This document shows positions 8,737-17,800 of a DNA stretch of 64,000 bases, one piece after another. Below the pieces are notes generated by a model. That model saw only the letters and a program-made list of their open reading frames with translations, was not told where the DNA came from and searched no databases. The translations under genes and the position numbers were made by a program. The DNA is from CAVRUH01 sp963822595 (GTDB taxonomy: Bacteria > Chlamydiota > Chlamydiia > Chlamydiales > Waddliaceae): the NCBI GenBank assembly GCA_963822595.1, contig CAWGIG010000002.1:62001-126000 (forward strand). Direction: 5' to 3'. Position 1 is the stretch's first letter, and each line of letters begins with the position of its first letter.

Positions 8737-9081
8737 TTAGAGGTGGCTAAATTCTTCGAAAGCCTTAAGAGCTTCGGCAGCATACATTAAAGAGGGGCCG
8801 CCTCCCATGTAAACCGACAAGCCGAGGGCTTCGAGGAATTCTTCTCGCGTCGTTCCTAATTTAACTAAGGCTTGTGTGTGAAAACCGATGCAGCCATCGC
8901 AATGTCCGGCGATTCCCAATGCCAAAGCCATTAACTCCTTTGTCTTTTTGCTAAGGGCTCCGTCTTTCGTTGCGGCTTGGGCCATCATCCCAAAGCCTTG
9001 CATGACTTCCGGAATCTCTTTTCTAAGCTGGACTAAGGACGAAGAAATATCAGTAGTTATTTCCTTGTAATTTTTTGTCAT
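8737..9081 (-). CDS. Carboxymuconolactone decarboxylase/AhpD-family protein
   Basis: A 114-aa protein with the family's redox motif HCDGCIGFH (Cys61, Cys64, His68) in an all-helical CMD domain. Proteins with this C-x-x-C-x-x-x-H arrangement act as alkylhydroperoxidase-type disulfide reductases; true gamma-carboxymuconolactone decarboxylases lack the CxxC. A peroxide or thiol stress role is therefore more likely than aromatic catabolism. A GAGGAA ribosome site precedes the ATG. It stands alone on the minus strand downstream of the dus gene, with a 134-bp gap. Confidence 0.8.
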   Translation of the reverse strand: MTKNYKEITTDISSSLVQLRKEIPEVMQGFGMMAQAATKDGALSKKTKELMALALGIAGHCDGCIGFHTQALVKLGTTREEFLEALGLSVYMGGGPSLMYAAEALKAFEEFSHL

Positions 9082-9215
9082 TGACGTTCCTCAATAGTTG
9101 TAAAAAGAAAAAACTATAGTCCTTTTGATCTTTGAAATCAATATTTACTTTTTCTTCCTCCGCGTCCCCGCGTCTCAGCGCCCCCGCGTTTAATAGTTTG
9201 TATGAGTTGAATTTT

Positions 9216-10178
9216 TTACTGCAACTCAGCTAGAGCATAATCCAGAAACGCCTTTACTTCCGTGTGAGGGGCTCGAAGAATATCTTGTCTTTTGTTTAAA
9301 AGCTCCGGACTCTGTTTGAACATAAAGCTCATCAGCTGTTTTAATTTATTGATTCGGGTTTTTACAGGCAAATAATCCGGAAAAGCTTCGAGATATACTT
9401 CAAAATACCTAACGACCTTACTCCACGAACGTTCGTAAGGGTTTCCCGAAAAATGAGCCTTAATCTCATGAAAAATAAAGGGATTGATAATGCTTCCTCT
9501 GCCAATCATCAAAGCATCGCACTGTGTATGTTTCAACATCTTTAAAGCGTCATCCACGACTAAAATATCCCCGTTTCCCACAACAGGAATTTTCAATACC
9601 GATTTTGCTTCGGCAATGAGATCCCAATTTGCAGGGGGTCCATAACCATCCGCCTTCGTTCTTGGATGTAAGGTCAAAAATGCAATTCCGCTTTCTTGAG
9701 CTGCGAGTAAATTCTCCCGAAATAGGGAGGTATCATCAAATCCGGATCGCAATTTGGCTGTCACGGGTATCGATACAGCAGCGACCATAGCTTTGGCGAT
9801 TTGATGGAGAAGATTTGGATCTTTTAATAGGCTAGAGCCGGCTCCTCTTCCCGTGACAGTGTTGGATGGACACCCGCAATTTAAATCGATGCGGGGAGCT
9901 CCGAGAGCTTCCATTTCTTTTGCCATATCTGCCATGAGATTGATATCGGATCCCATGATTTGCGCCGCAAGGGGGATGGGTGCTATTTCTGCTGATTCAT
10001 ATTGCTTTGCCAGGCTTTTGACGTGGGCATTGGAAGGAACTCTGAGAAAGTCCCGGACTCCCTCGTCAAAACCTCCAATGGTGGCCATTGCTTTGCGAAA
10101 AGAACTATCACCCACTCCTTCCATGGGCGCCAACAATAGATAAGGGCATCCGTCTTGATTTTTTGGCAATATGGTCAC
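9216..10178 (-). CDS. dusC: tRNA-dihydrouridine synthase, DusC-like
   Basis: A 320-aa FMN enzyme that reduces uridine to dihydrouridine in tRNA. The N-terminal LLAPMEGVGD motif is the FMN-binding start of the Dus family, and the form APMEGV is most like DusC (U16). The catalytic cysteine is in NCGCPSNTVTGRGAGSSL (Cys103), followed by TAKLRSG and the GRG motif (MIGRGSIINPF). The reading frame opens with a GTG at 10178; a TTG three codons later is an alternative, and neither has a strong ribosome site. The C-terminal helical domain (about 80 residues) is complete. Confidence 0.88.
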   Translation of the reverse strand: MTILPKNQDGCPYLLLAPMEGVGDSSFRKAMATIGGFDEGVRDFLRVPSNAHVKSLAKQYESAEIAPIPLAAQIMGSDINLMADMAKEMEALGAPRIDLNCGCPSNTVTGRGAGSSLLKDPNLLHQIAKAMVAAVSIPVTAKLRSGFDDTSLFRENLLAAQESGIAFLTLHPRTKADGYGPPANWDLIAEAKSVLKIPVVGNGDILVVDDALKMLKHTQCDALMIGRGSIINPFIFHEIKAHFSGNPYERSWSKVVRYFEVYLEAFPDYLPVKTRINKLKQLMSFMFKQSPELLNKRQDILRAPHTEVKAFLDYALAELQ

Positions 10179-10277
10179 TGGTTAATATCTCGGAATAAAA
10201 AATTATTAACAAGATATTATCAGAATTTTCAATTTAAAGAAACTAATTAGATAGAATTGGGACATTTAGGACTCAAT

Positions 10278-10300
10278 CCCGATTGTATAGTCCAATCGGG
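10278..10300. terminator. Intergenic hairpin between csbD-like gene and dus gene
   Basis: CCCGATTG (10278-10285) pairs perfectly with CAATCGGG (10293-10300) around a 7-base loop. It lies 27 bp beyond the stop of the minus-strand CsbD-like gene. It lacks a downstream T-run in that direction, so it could be a weak terminator or a processing signal. Confidence 0.4.
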
Positions 10301-10326
10301 AAAAGAGTCGGATAACATTAGGGGCT

Positions 10327-10620
10327 TTATGCTGCTCGTTTTCTTTTGTTTATATTTGAGCTTTTAATGTTTTCCTCTGCGGATTCAGAAAAAGTATCTA
10401 CATCTTCTTCATCGTCATCGGATTTAAACTTTTTCTCGAAAGAACTCAATTCCTTTTCTGCACGATCTTTTTCATAACCATATGTCTTTTGAAGCTTTCC
10501 TAGGAGCTGCTCTCTTTTTCCATTGATCTGCGAAATATCATCATCCGTTAATTTTCCCCACTGCTCTTTAACCTTACCTTTAAACTCATTCCAATTACCT
10601 TTAAATGATTCCTTGTTCAT
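10327..10620 (-). CDS. CsbD-family stress-response protein
   Basis: A 97-aa hydrophilic protein opening MNKESFKGNWNEFKGKVKEQWGKLTDDD, the CsbD consensus. In this family the short helical domain is induced by general stress; the biochemical role is unknown. The start at 10620 is preferred over an in-frame ATG at 10635 because AGGAGG lies 6-7 bases before it. The C-terminal third is acidic and then very basic (ends KRKRAA), an extension not usual in CsbD. A short inverted repeat (CCCCTA...TAGGGG, about 10673-10692) sits in its leader and could be regulatory. It faces the YciE-like stress gene divergently. Confidence 0.82.
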   Translation of the reverse strand: MNKESFKGNWNEFKGKVKEQWGKLTDDDISQINGKREQLLGKLQKTYGYEKDRAEKELSSFEKKFKSDDDEEDVDTFSESAEENIKSSNINKRKRAA

Positions 10621-10950
10621 ATGCCCCCTCCTCATTAAATGTTTTTGGACTCTGGGGATCTTTCTATCCTCCCCCTAGCTATAAATTAGGGGATCGCAAT
10701 TAAAAAGTCAAATTAAAATTTTACACCTATCTTGCTCTCTGTCAGTGACTAAGTCCTCTCGGGAGAGGGAAAATTGTTGTGCAAAATAATTATTTTATAT
10801 GCTATAAAAGGGATGAGGGGAGAAACCCTTCAATTGGGAGGAATCTATGGGAAAACCGATTATTCTATGGCTTTTGGGCGTGCCCATTACAGCGATTATA
10901 TTGCTGAAAATTTTTGGGGTAATTTAATCATTCAAACAAGGAGTGTTATT

Positions 10951-11454
10951 ATGAAAGAACACAATGGTTTGGAAGAGTTGTTTGTAGAACAATTACAAGA
11001 AATGCTAAGTACAGAGAATCAAATTGTTGAGGCATTGCCTAAATTAATCGATTTGGCCTCTTTACCTGATCTGAAGGAAGGTCTATCGACTCATTTAAAA
11101 GAAACTAAAACGCAAGTCAGCCGTTTAAAAGAGGTTTTTAAGGCATTAGATATGACCCCAACAGAAAAAACCTGTGAAGCGATGAGAGTTCTGCTGAAGC
11201 AAGGAGAAGAATTAATTACCAATTCTTCGGCATCCGATGCTGCGATTATTATTTCTGCTCAAAAAGTAGAACACTTTGAAATGGCTTCATATGGGGCATT
11301 ACGAAGTTTTGCAAAACAACTTGGCTTTGAAAGTAAGATTGTAGATCTTCTTCAAAGTTCATTAGATGAAGAAGGCGCAGCCGACAAAAAATTGACTAAG
11401 ATAGCCGAAGGGGGATTCTTCTTTTCGGGAGTCAATAAAAAGGCTATTAAATAA
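10951..11454 (+). CDS. Ferritin-like DUF892 (YciE/YciF) protein
   Basis: A 167-aa four-helix protein of the YciE/YciF family, matching its usual length. Characteristic are the N-terminal LEELFVEQLQEMLSTENQIVEALPKL and the later QKVEHFEMASYGALRSFAKQLG, which carry the Glu/His residues of a ferritin-like diiron site. Members are stress induced and bind metal, but their reaction is not established. The start at 10951 has an AAGGAG site 7 bases upstream; a longer reading frame from 10774 covers upstream DNA without family resemblance and was not used. It is divergent from the CsbD-like gene, so the pair may share stress control. Confidence 0.82.
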   Translation: MKEHNGLEELFVEQLQEMLSTENQIVEALPKLIDLASLPDLKEGLSTHLKETKTQVSRLKEVFKALDMTPTEKTCEAMRVLLKQGEELITNSSASDAAIIISAQKVEHFEMASYGALRSFAKQLGFESKIVDLLQSSLDEEGAADKKLTKIAEGGFFFSGVNKKAIK

Positions 11455-11512
11455 ACTTTGAGAATTTATGGTTCCTTATGTATATTCAGGCCAATTAACG
11501 TGAGTCTATTTT

Positions 11513-12595
11513 GTGGAACCATACATTCTCTCTCTCGGTACCGCTTTACCTTCCTTTTCTCTTCCACAGCTTGAAATCGCAGAATACCTGAGTAAATTCA
11601 TGCAGCTCGAAGATGAAGAAGCTTGGTATCTCGAAAAAATCTTCAAAAATTCGGCTATCAGCCGACGCTATTCGGTACTCCCCGAAATCATTCACTCCCT
11701 TTGCCCCGCGTCCAAACAAGCGGGATTTCTAGGGATGTCCGAAAGAAATGCCATCTACAAAAAAGAGGCGCCTTTATTGGCTGAGAAAGCCACAAGAGAA
11801 GCTCTAAAAACCTGGAATCGACCCATAAATGAAATCACTCATGTCATTTCAGTGTCATGCACGGGTGTGATGACCCCCGGCATCGAATTTATCGTTGCTC
11901 AAAACCTAGGTCTTAAACCCGATGTCTCCCTTTTGGGAATCAACTTCATGGGGTGCCATGGAGCCTTTAAAGCCTTAAAAGTTGCCACCAAAATTGCCAA
12001 AGAAAAACCTTCAAACCGCATCTTGCTTGTCTGCACAGAACTTTGCACCCTCCACTTCAAACCCCGTGGCGATATCGAATCTATTGTCATACAATCCCTT
12101 TTTGCGGACGGCTCCGCTGCGGTCATTCTAGGTTGCGAACCTCGTGAAAATGAAAAAGTCCTTTTTGAAATTACAAATGAAAAATCTTTTGCTATTTCTG
12201 ATACCCGCGAGGATATGACATGGGACGCAGGCGATGAAGGATTCAACATGACCCTCTCTCAGCGCGTTCCAAGCTTGATAGGGACGCATATTGAAGCCTT
12301 CGTTCATCACCTCTCCGGCGATAGGGCTGAAACCCTCCACCAATATGAATGGGCAATTCATCCGGGTGGAAAAATGATTGTAGAATCTGTTGAAAAGGCG
12401 TTCCATCTCGATCGTTCCATGACGACATCAACTTGGAATGTGTTAAGTCATTGCGGAAATATTTCCAGCGCCACTTTTTTATATGTTCTGAAGGATATAC
12501 ACGAAAGAAAAGTAGCGAATAAAAAAGTAATCGGTCTCGGATTTGGTCCGGGATTGTGCGTCGAAGGTCTTATTTTAAACCGAAGAGGATCCTAA
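11513..12595 (+). CDS. Type III polyketide synthase (chalcone/stilbene synthase family)
   Basis: A 360-aa ketosynthase-fold homodimeric enzyme that extends a CoA- or ACP-bound starter with malonyl units and cyclises the chain to an alkylresorcinol, alkylpyrone or phloroglucinol. The catalytic triad is visible: Cys148 (NFMGCHG), His283 (AIHPGGK) and Asn316 (SHCGNISS). The C-terminal GLGFGPGLCVEG loop of the family is also present. Translation starts at GTG (11513) with a weak ribosome site. The methyltransferase ATG follows the stop by 2 bases and a flavoprotein follows that, an order like the srsABC phenolic-lipid operon of Streptomyces. A type I PKS lies convergently downstream and could supply the starter chain. 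Confidence 0.92.
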   Translation: MEPYILSLGTALPSFSLPQLEIAEYLSKFMQLEDEEAWYLEKIFKNSAISRRYSVLPEIIHSLCPASKQAGFLGMSERNAIYKKEAPLLAEKATREALKTWNRPINEITHVISVSCTGVMTPGIEFIVAQNLGLKPDVSLLGINFMGCHGAFKALKVATKIAKEKPSNRILLVCTELCTLHFKPRGDIESIVIQSLFADGSAAVILGCEPRENEKVLFEITNEKSFAISDTREDMTWDAGDEGFNMTLSQRVPSLIGTHIEAFVHHLSGDRAETLHQYEWAIHPGGKMIVESVEKAFHLDRSMTTSTWNVLSHCGNISSATFLYVLKDIHERKVANKKVIGLGFGPGLCVEGLILNRRGS

Positions 12596-12597
12596 TC

Positions 12598-13305
12598 ATG
12601 TGGAAAACACGTTCTATTGAGCCGGAATTAATCGATCTTGGACCAAACTATTATTCCCTCAAGGAATATACCCATTGTCTTTATACTTTAGATCGCATCG
12701 GGAGGTGGTTGGGAGGGGACGCAGGAACTTTTGCGGCTCTCGATAGGATTTCAGTTGAGCCTTCTTCAATTTTGGATGTAGGTTGCGGAGGAGGCATTTT
12801 TACCGCGCGATTAGCTCAGAAGTATCCTCAAGCAAAGGTTGTTGGAATCGACTTGAATCAACATGCTATCGAATTTGCAAAACAACGCTTTAAAAATTAT
12901 CCTGCTAATCTCTCTTTTGAAAATCGTGAGCAAGGGAAGTTGGAAGAATCTCTTAAAAGTTATGATGTCGTTCTTTCTACTTTGGTTTGTCATCATCTTT
13001 CCGATGAAGAAATTGTGGATTTTATCCAAAGAGCCGTTCGTGTGGCTAGAAAAAGAGTGATCTTCAACGACCTTCATCGAGATCCCTTTGCCTATTATTT
13101 ATTCAAACTGGTAGGACCAGTCTTCTTTCGTAATCGACTTGTGCAGCATGACGGTCCCTTGTCTGTCCTCAGAGCCTTTAAACGCGAGGAATGGGTCCAA
13201 TATCTTGAGCTCGCCGGAATTCCCCCTTCTGATTACAGAATAAAATGGCAGTTTCCTTTTAGATGGATGGTAGAAATCAATTGCGATCGGAGCAGTCAAT
13301 GGTAG
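12598..13305 (+). CDS. Class I SAM-dependent methyltransferase of the PKS operon
   Basis: A 235-aa methyltransferase with motif I ILDVGCGGGIFTA (58-70), the acidic motif VVGIDLN after strand 2, and a Rossmann core; the C-terminus continues like UbiE/ubiquinone-type enzymes. The start at 12598 is preferred over the upstream in-frame ATG at 12556 because AGAGGA precedes it and the reading then begins right after the PKS stop. Its stop overlaps the flavoprotein start (ATGGTAG), so the three genes are probably coupled. Probable role: O- or C-methylation of the type III PKS product. The substrate is unknown. Confidence 0.85.
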   Translation: MWKTRSIEPELIDLGPNYYSLKEYTHCLYTLDRIGRWLGGDAGTFAALDRISVEPSSILDVGCGGGIFTARLAQKYPQAKVVGIDLNQHAIEFAKQRFKNYPANLSFENREQGKLEESLKSYDVVLSTLVCHHLSDEEIVDFIQRAVRVARKRVIFNDLHRDPFAYYLFKLVGPVFFRNRLVQHDGPLSVLRAFKREEWVQYLELAGIPPSDYRIKWQFPFRWMVEINCDRSSQW

Positions 13306-14375
13306 AAGATTGCGTGATTGTCGGGGGAGGAATAGCTGGTTTAAGTGCAGCAAATCAGCTTGCTAATGCCGGTTTGTCGCCACTCATCATCGAAGCTGGA
13401 AAATTCCCTTCCCATAAGATTTGCGGAGAATTCATCTCCCATGAATGTTTGCCGATTCTTGATCAATGGGGGATTAAACTTTCAGATACGATTGGAAACT
13501 GTCGGTTTATATACGGAGAAAATAAAACGGAATTTCAATTGCCTATCCCCTCAGGATCCTGCTCTAGATACAACTTCGATTCGATGCTATTAGACCGTGC
13601 TCAAAAGCACGGAGCTCGAGCTCTCACTGAAACCTCTGTGACAGCCTTAAGTCAACCTTACGGAACTTCCGGAGTTTATGAAATTGTTCTTTCTAATGGA
13701 CAAACCATTCATGCTAGAAATCTCATGATCGGGACCGGAAGAATTCCGAAGTTAAATCAAAGTCAGAAAGCCCCTGTTTTAAAATATTTTGGATTCAAAG
13801 CTCATTTCGAGAACATTGATATAGGTAAAAGTGTTGAGATGCATCTTTTTCCGGGGGGTTATTTAGGCATTTCGAATATCAACTCCCAAACGACGAATAT
13901 TGCCTGTATTGTCAAGAAAGATGTTGTCGCACAATATGGCGGCCCCGATGGGTTTATGGAACATCTACAAGATAAAAAAATGATGTCTCGATTCAAGCAG
14001 AGGATGGCCAAAGCTCGAATGATCTATCCCAAATGGCTAGCTGGACAGGTGCCTGAATTCGGGGTACGGTCGAATTCTCCGTTAAATAATGTGTATTGGA
14101 TCGGTGACTCAGCCGGCAGCATTCCCCCTGTATGTGGAGATGGTCTTGCAATAGCTGTAACCTCCGGATGTTTGGCTGCCGATTGTTTTATGCAATCGAA
14201 TGCAATTGAGTTTAAAAAAGAATGGGCTAAGAGGTATCATCGCCGATTTTTTTATGCCAAATATATCCATAAAATCATGACTACACCCGGGCTCAAAACT
14301 GTAGCCATTGGAGCATGCAACCTTTTTCCACAGCTTCCTAAATATCTATGGTCCGAGACACGCGATAATCGATGA
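13299..14375 (+). CDS. FAD-dependent oxidoreductase (geranylgeranyl-reductase/hydroxylase-like)
   Basis: A 358-aa flavoprotein with an N-terminal dinucleotide motif VIVGGGIAGLSAANQL (residues 6-21) and the second FAD motif GDSAGSIPPVCGDG near residue 270, in the style of group A flavin monooxygenases and geranylgeranyl reductases. ATG 13299 overlaps the methyltransferase stop by 7 bases and has GGAG upstream; the longer in-frame start at 13263 is less likely. As last gene of the type III PKS operon it may hydroxylate the ring or form a quinone, as SrsC does in Streptomyces, or reduce double bonds of the chain. Function is inferred from family and neighbours. Confidence 0.82.
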   Translation: MVEDCVIVGGGIAGLSAANQLANAGLSPLIIEAGKFPSHKICGEFISHECLPILDQWGIKLSDTIGNCRFIYGENKTEFQLPIPSGSCSRYNFDSMLLDRAQKHGARALTETSVTALSQPYGTSGVYEIVLSNGQTIHARNLMIGTGRIPKLNQSQKAPVLKYFGFKAHFENIDIGKSVEMHLFPGGYLGISNINSQTTNIACIVKKDVVAQYGGPDGFMEHLQDKKMMSRFKQRMAKARMIYPKWLAGQVPEFGVRSNSPLNNVYWIGDSAGSIPPVCGDGLAIAVTSGCLAADCFMQSNAIEFKKEWAKRYHRRFFYAKYIHKIMTTPGLKTVAIGACNLFPQLPKYLWSETRDNR

Positions 14376-14380
14376 CATTT

Positions 14381-14409
14381 GGAGTGACTCAATTTATTGA
14401 GTCATTTCC
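14381..14409 (+). terminator. Probable terminator of the type III PKS operon
   Basis: TGACTCAA (14385-14392) and TTGAGTCA (14397-14404) form an 8-bp perfect stem with a TTTA loop, extendable by GGA/TCC outside. It starts 6 bp after the flavoprotein stop. The downstream run is AT-rich but not a clean T-tract. Confidence 0.5.
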
Positions 14410-14440
14410 AAAATTTTAGTTTGCGTTTTGAATATTTTAC

Positions 14441-14469
14441 TTGATAATAATGTTTATTTATTGTATAAT
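14441..14469 (+). promoter_or_regulatory. Sigma70-type promoter for the small hydrophobic protein
   Basis: TTGATA at 14441-14446 and TATAAT at 14464-14469 are separated by exactly 17 bp, one mismatch from the full consensus. The next gene starts 31 bp after the -10 box. It gives the 116-aa gene an independent transcript, separate from the operon ending at 14375. Confidence 0.7.
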
Positions 14470-14499
14470 TTTATTATAATTTATAAACCAGGAGTTAAT

Positions 14500-14850
14500 A
14501 TGAATACAGCAATTGTAAATAATACATTTAATGAACATCCAGTAGCCTCAAATGTCCGTCCGACAGCAGGACGTGTCGCCTTAGTGGCAGTAAACGTGGC
14601 AGCTGCAGTAGCCCCCCTTATAGGAGCAATGTATGATCCTAGTACCGCACTTGAAGCAATATTAGATTCTTCTGGACATGTCCTTAGAGCGGCGACATTA
14701 ATGTTAGGTGGACCTGCTTGGGGCGCCGATATTATTGATGGCTTTAGGTTATTCTCGCTCGTTGGCGGTTTCTCCCAGTTTCCTAACCCCATCATGACCG
14801 GTGATCTTGTTCTTCATACAGTAAACTTAATAAGCGGAAGAGTTCTTTAA
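14500..14850 (+). CDS. Small hydrophobic/glycine-alanine-rich protein, unknown
   Basis: A 116-aa protein not recognised. The start at 14500 has AGGAG 5 bases upstream and a near-consensus promoter; an upstream in-frame ATG at 14428 precedes the promoter and is rejected. Two hydrophobic stretches are visible: VALVAVNVAAAVAPLIGAM (about residues 27-45) and the LRAATLMLGGPAWG region (about 65-78). They could be membrane helices or a bacteriocin-like amphipathic chain. A strong intrinsic terminator follows 8 bases after the stop, so it is a monocistronic, well-delimited gene wedged between the two convergent PKS units. Its strong expression signals contrast with its lack of recognisable family. 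Confidence 0.7.
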   Translation: MNTAIVNNTFNEHPVASNVRPTAGRVALVAVNVAAAVAPLIGAMYDPSTALEAILDSSGHVLRAATLMLGGPAWGADIIDGFRLFSLVGGFSQFPNPIMTGDLVLHTVNLISGRVL

Positions 14851-14858
14851 TTTAGAGT

Positions 14859-14880
14859 AGCGCGCATCTGCGCGCTTTTT
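14859..14880 (+). terminator. Intrinsic terminator after the small hydrophobic protein gene
   Basis: A seven-bp GC-rich stem AGCGCGC/GCGCGCT (14859-14865 with 14870-14876) around an ATCT loop is followed by TTTTT. It lies between convergent genes but has a T-tract only on the plus strand. Confidence 0.85.
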
Positions 14881-14889
14881 AATTGTCCC

Positions 14890-17800
14890 TCAAGATCTCA
14901 GAAAAATCTGGGCCAAATGTTTAATCGAAGGCCCTTTCATTAATTCCATCGTGGGTATTTTGATACCCATGTTAATTTCTAACGTTGTTTGAAGCTCCAT
15001 CGCCATCAAGGAATCCATACCAAGGTTGTTTAACTTCATCGTTATATCCAACTTCGACGGATCCATCCTTAAAGTCTTCGCTACGGTCTCTTTGATTAAT
15101 TCGATGACGAAATCTAAGCGTTGCGATTCCTCCATCTTGCTCAGCTCATCCATTAAATTCATTGTTCCAACGCCACCCTCGTTCTCACTCAGAAACTCCG
15201 AGAAAACTTTCGATTGCTTGATGGTCGGCATTCTCTGCATGAGAGTGCCCCAATTGACATCCATGGCACAAACCTGCGATTGATTCTCACGTATCGCGTT
15301 CTCGAGAATTCTAAGAGCGCTCTTTTTTGGTATTCCCTTAATCCCGTGACTCTCCAAATGTTTTGCTACTTGCGAATTCCTCGCAAGGATTCCGGCATCC
15401 AGCGCACCCCAGTTGATCGTTAATGCGGGTAAACTCAAACTCTTCCTGTGGTCGCAAAAACGATCGAGAAAAGAATTGGCAGCTGCATAACTGCCTTGCC
15501 CAGGGTTTCCAATCAGGGAGGAGATTGATGAAAACAAAACAAAAAAGTCCAATGACCTATTTTGTGTCAGCCGATGCAAATTTAAACTCCCTGCAATCTT
15601 TGGCGATAGCACTTGTTGTATGGAATGGCTTGTCACCTGCGATATAAAAGCATCATCGAGAACCATGGCGCTATGGACAATTCCTTTAAGGGGTGGCATT
15701 TCTTTATCGCATTCATTAAAAAGAATATTCATTTGTTCGAAGTCTGTAATATCTACGGCGGCAATTTTCACATGAACACCATCTTTTCTAAGGCGTTCCA
15801 CAACATTCTTCGCCTCTGTCGTGCTCGCCCCGCGACGCCCGACGAGAATCAAGTGCTTTGCTCCTTTTTCCGCCAACCACGAAGCTACAGAAAGTCCGAA
15901 TCCGCTTAAACCGCCTGTGACCATATAGGATGATGCTCCATTTACAATAGGAATATCCTTCTTCAAGGGAATTCCTTGAACTGTTACCCCTTCAAATTTG
16001 AGCATGATTTTTCCGATATGCTTGGAACGTGCCATAAATTGAAAGGCCTCAATGGGTTGATTCGCCGGAAAAATTTCACAAGGAAGAGCTTTAAATACTT
16101 CCTTATCAAATAATTGATGCGTTTCTTTTAGAAGACGTTGGATTAGTTTTGGATTATCAATGAATGTTCGATCGAGATCTATCGAAGAAAAAGAAGTGTT
16201 ATTGTTGAAATAGCGCATGGCAAGCGGGGAATTCATGCTGATATCCCGCTTCCCGATTTCGATAAAGCGTCCATAAGAGGCTAACAACGTCCAGCTCTTG
16301 GATAAAGCTTCTCCGGACAATGAATTCAAAATGACATCTACACCTTTGCCATCGGTCCATTTAATGACTTCTTCGGCAAAGGCCACCGACCGGGAATCCG
16401 CACAGTATCGTATGCCTAAGCCCCGAAGGACCTCTCTTTTTTCATCATTTCCTGCTGTGGCTATAATGTTTGCGCCTACGTATTGGGCATATTGAATCGC
16501 TGCCAATCCAACGGCCCCTGTGGCGCTGTGGATTAAAATCCATTCTCCTTTCTTAAGTTGGGCGCATTCTTTTAAAGCCCGCAAAACGGTTATAAAAGGG
16601 ATATATATCGGAGCTTCATCAAAAGATGTGTGCGGAGGCGTCGCATAGATGCAATTTGCGGGGACAGTGAGATAAGACTGGAATGTATTCGGAACAAAGG
16701 CACAAACTTTATCACCGATAGAATAATTTTTGACTTTGCTTCCGAGTGACACGATTGTTCCTGAACACTCCATGCCAAAACTATTCCCAAAAAATGTTCC
16801 CTCCAACACATTTTGATCCAACATCCCTAAAACCTTCATGAGGTCTTTAAAATTTAACGAAGTCGAATGCACTTGAATGCCCACTTCATGGGCTGAGGGG
16901 GCATTTTTCTCGATCTCTTTATAATAAAGGCTCTCGATAAGTCCCGGTGTTTTAAGTTCTAAAGAAAATGAGGATAAATTTCTTTCCATGGAATCTTCAG
17001 AAGTCTTTTTCTTCATTTTGCATGTCATGCGCTTTCCATGCGTCCATTTAATTTCATCATCCGATGTTAAATATTGCAATTCTTTCGCTAAGATTTCAGA
17101 GTCAAGCAAATCAAAATCAATGAGGCGGATGCGCAAATGGGGGACCTCTTGACGTATCACACGGCATAATCCCCATAACGAAGCTCCTCTCAATGCACCC
17201 TGTGTAACAATCCAAAGAGTCGTGGGTTTCTCGCCGCGTGTGGCTACGATTGATTTCACCAGATTCACACAGCTGTTGACGGCTTGAATTTCTTCATGTG
17301 CCTGCGGGATAGCGAGTCCTTCAACTGTAAAACCCAAGAGGATATTGAGGTTCTCACTATCTTTATAGGGATAAAGAAGTTGCTCGGCGTTCTCATGAGT
17401 TAATAATTGAGTCATATTAAATGTAGAACATCCGACTAAACATTTCGCGAGATCTTGACTTGCTAGCCAGTTGATATTCTCTTGATGTACCTTATCGGTG
17501 TCTAAAGGCTTTTCTTCCCATTCCAGTTGATATAAAAGATTCGATTCATTTTTTGCAGAAGGTTTAAGGAGAAGCCGACATTCTAACCCTTTAATCTTAG
17601 TGCATACCTTGCCCTCAGCATCGCAAAGAATGAGTTCTCCGGTTATCTTGTTATGAGTCAGCTTTGTAAGCTTCGCATAACAAAAGGCAATATCCTTTGG
17701 TGCTGAAAAAAAAGTAATTTGATCGATTCGCGACGGAATAATCAAGCCTTCCGAAACGATTTTTTCATCGACGGTTCCGATTAAAGTCTGAAAGGCGGCA

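Noticed and set aside
10774..10950. N-terminal extension of the YciE-like gene
   Set aside because: The extension has no family resemblance, and a good AAGGAG site supports the start at 10951.
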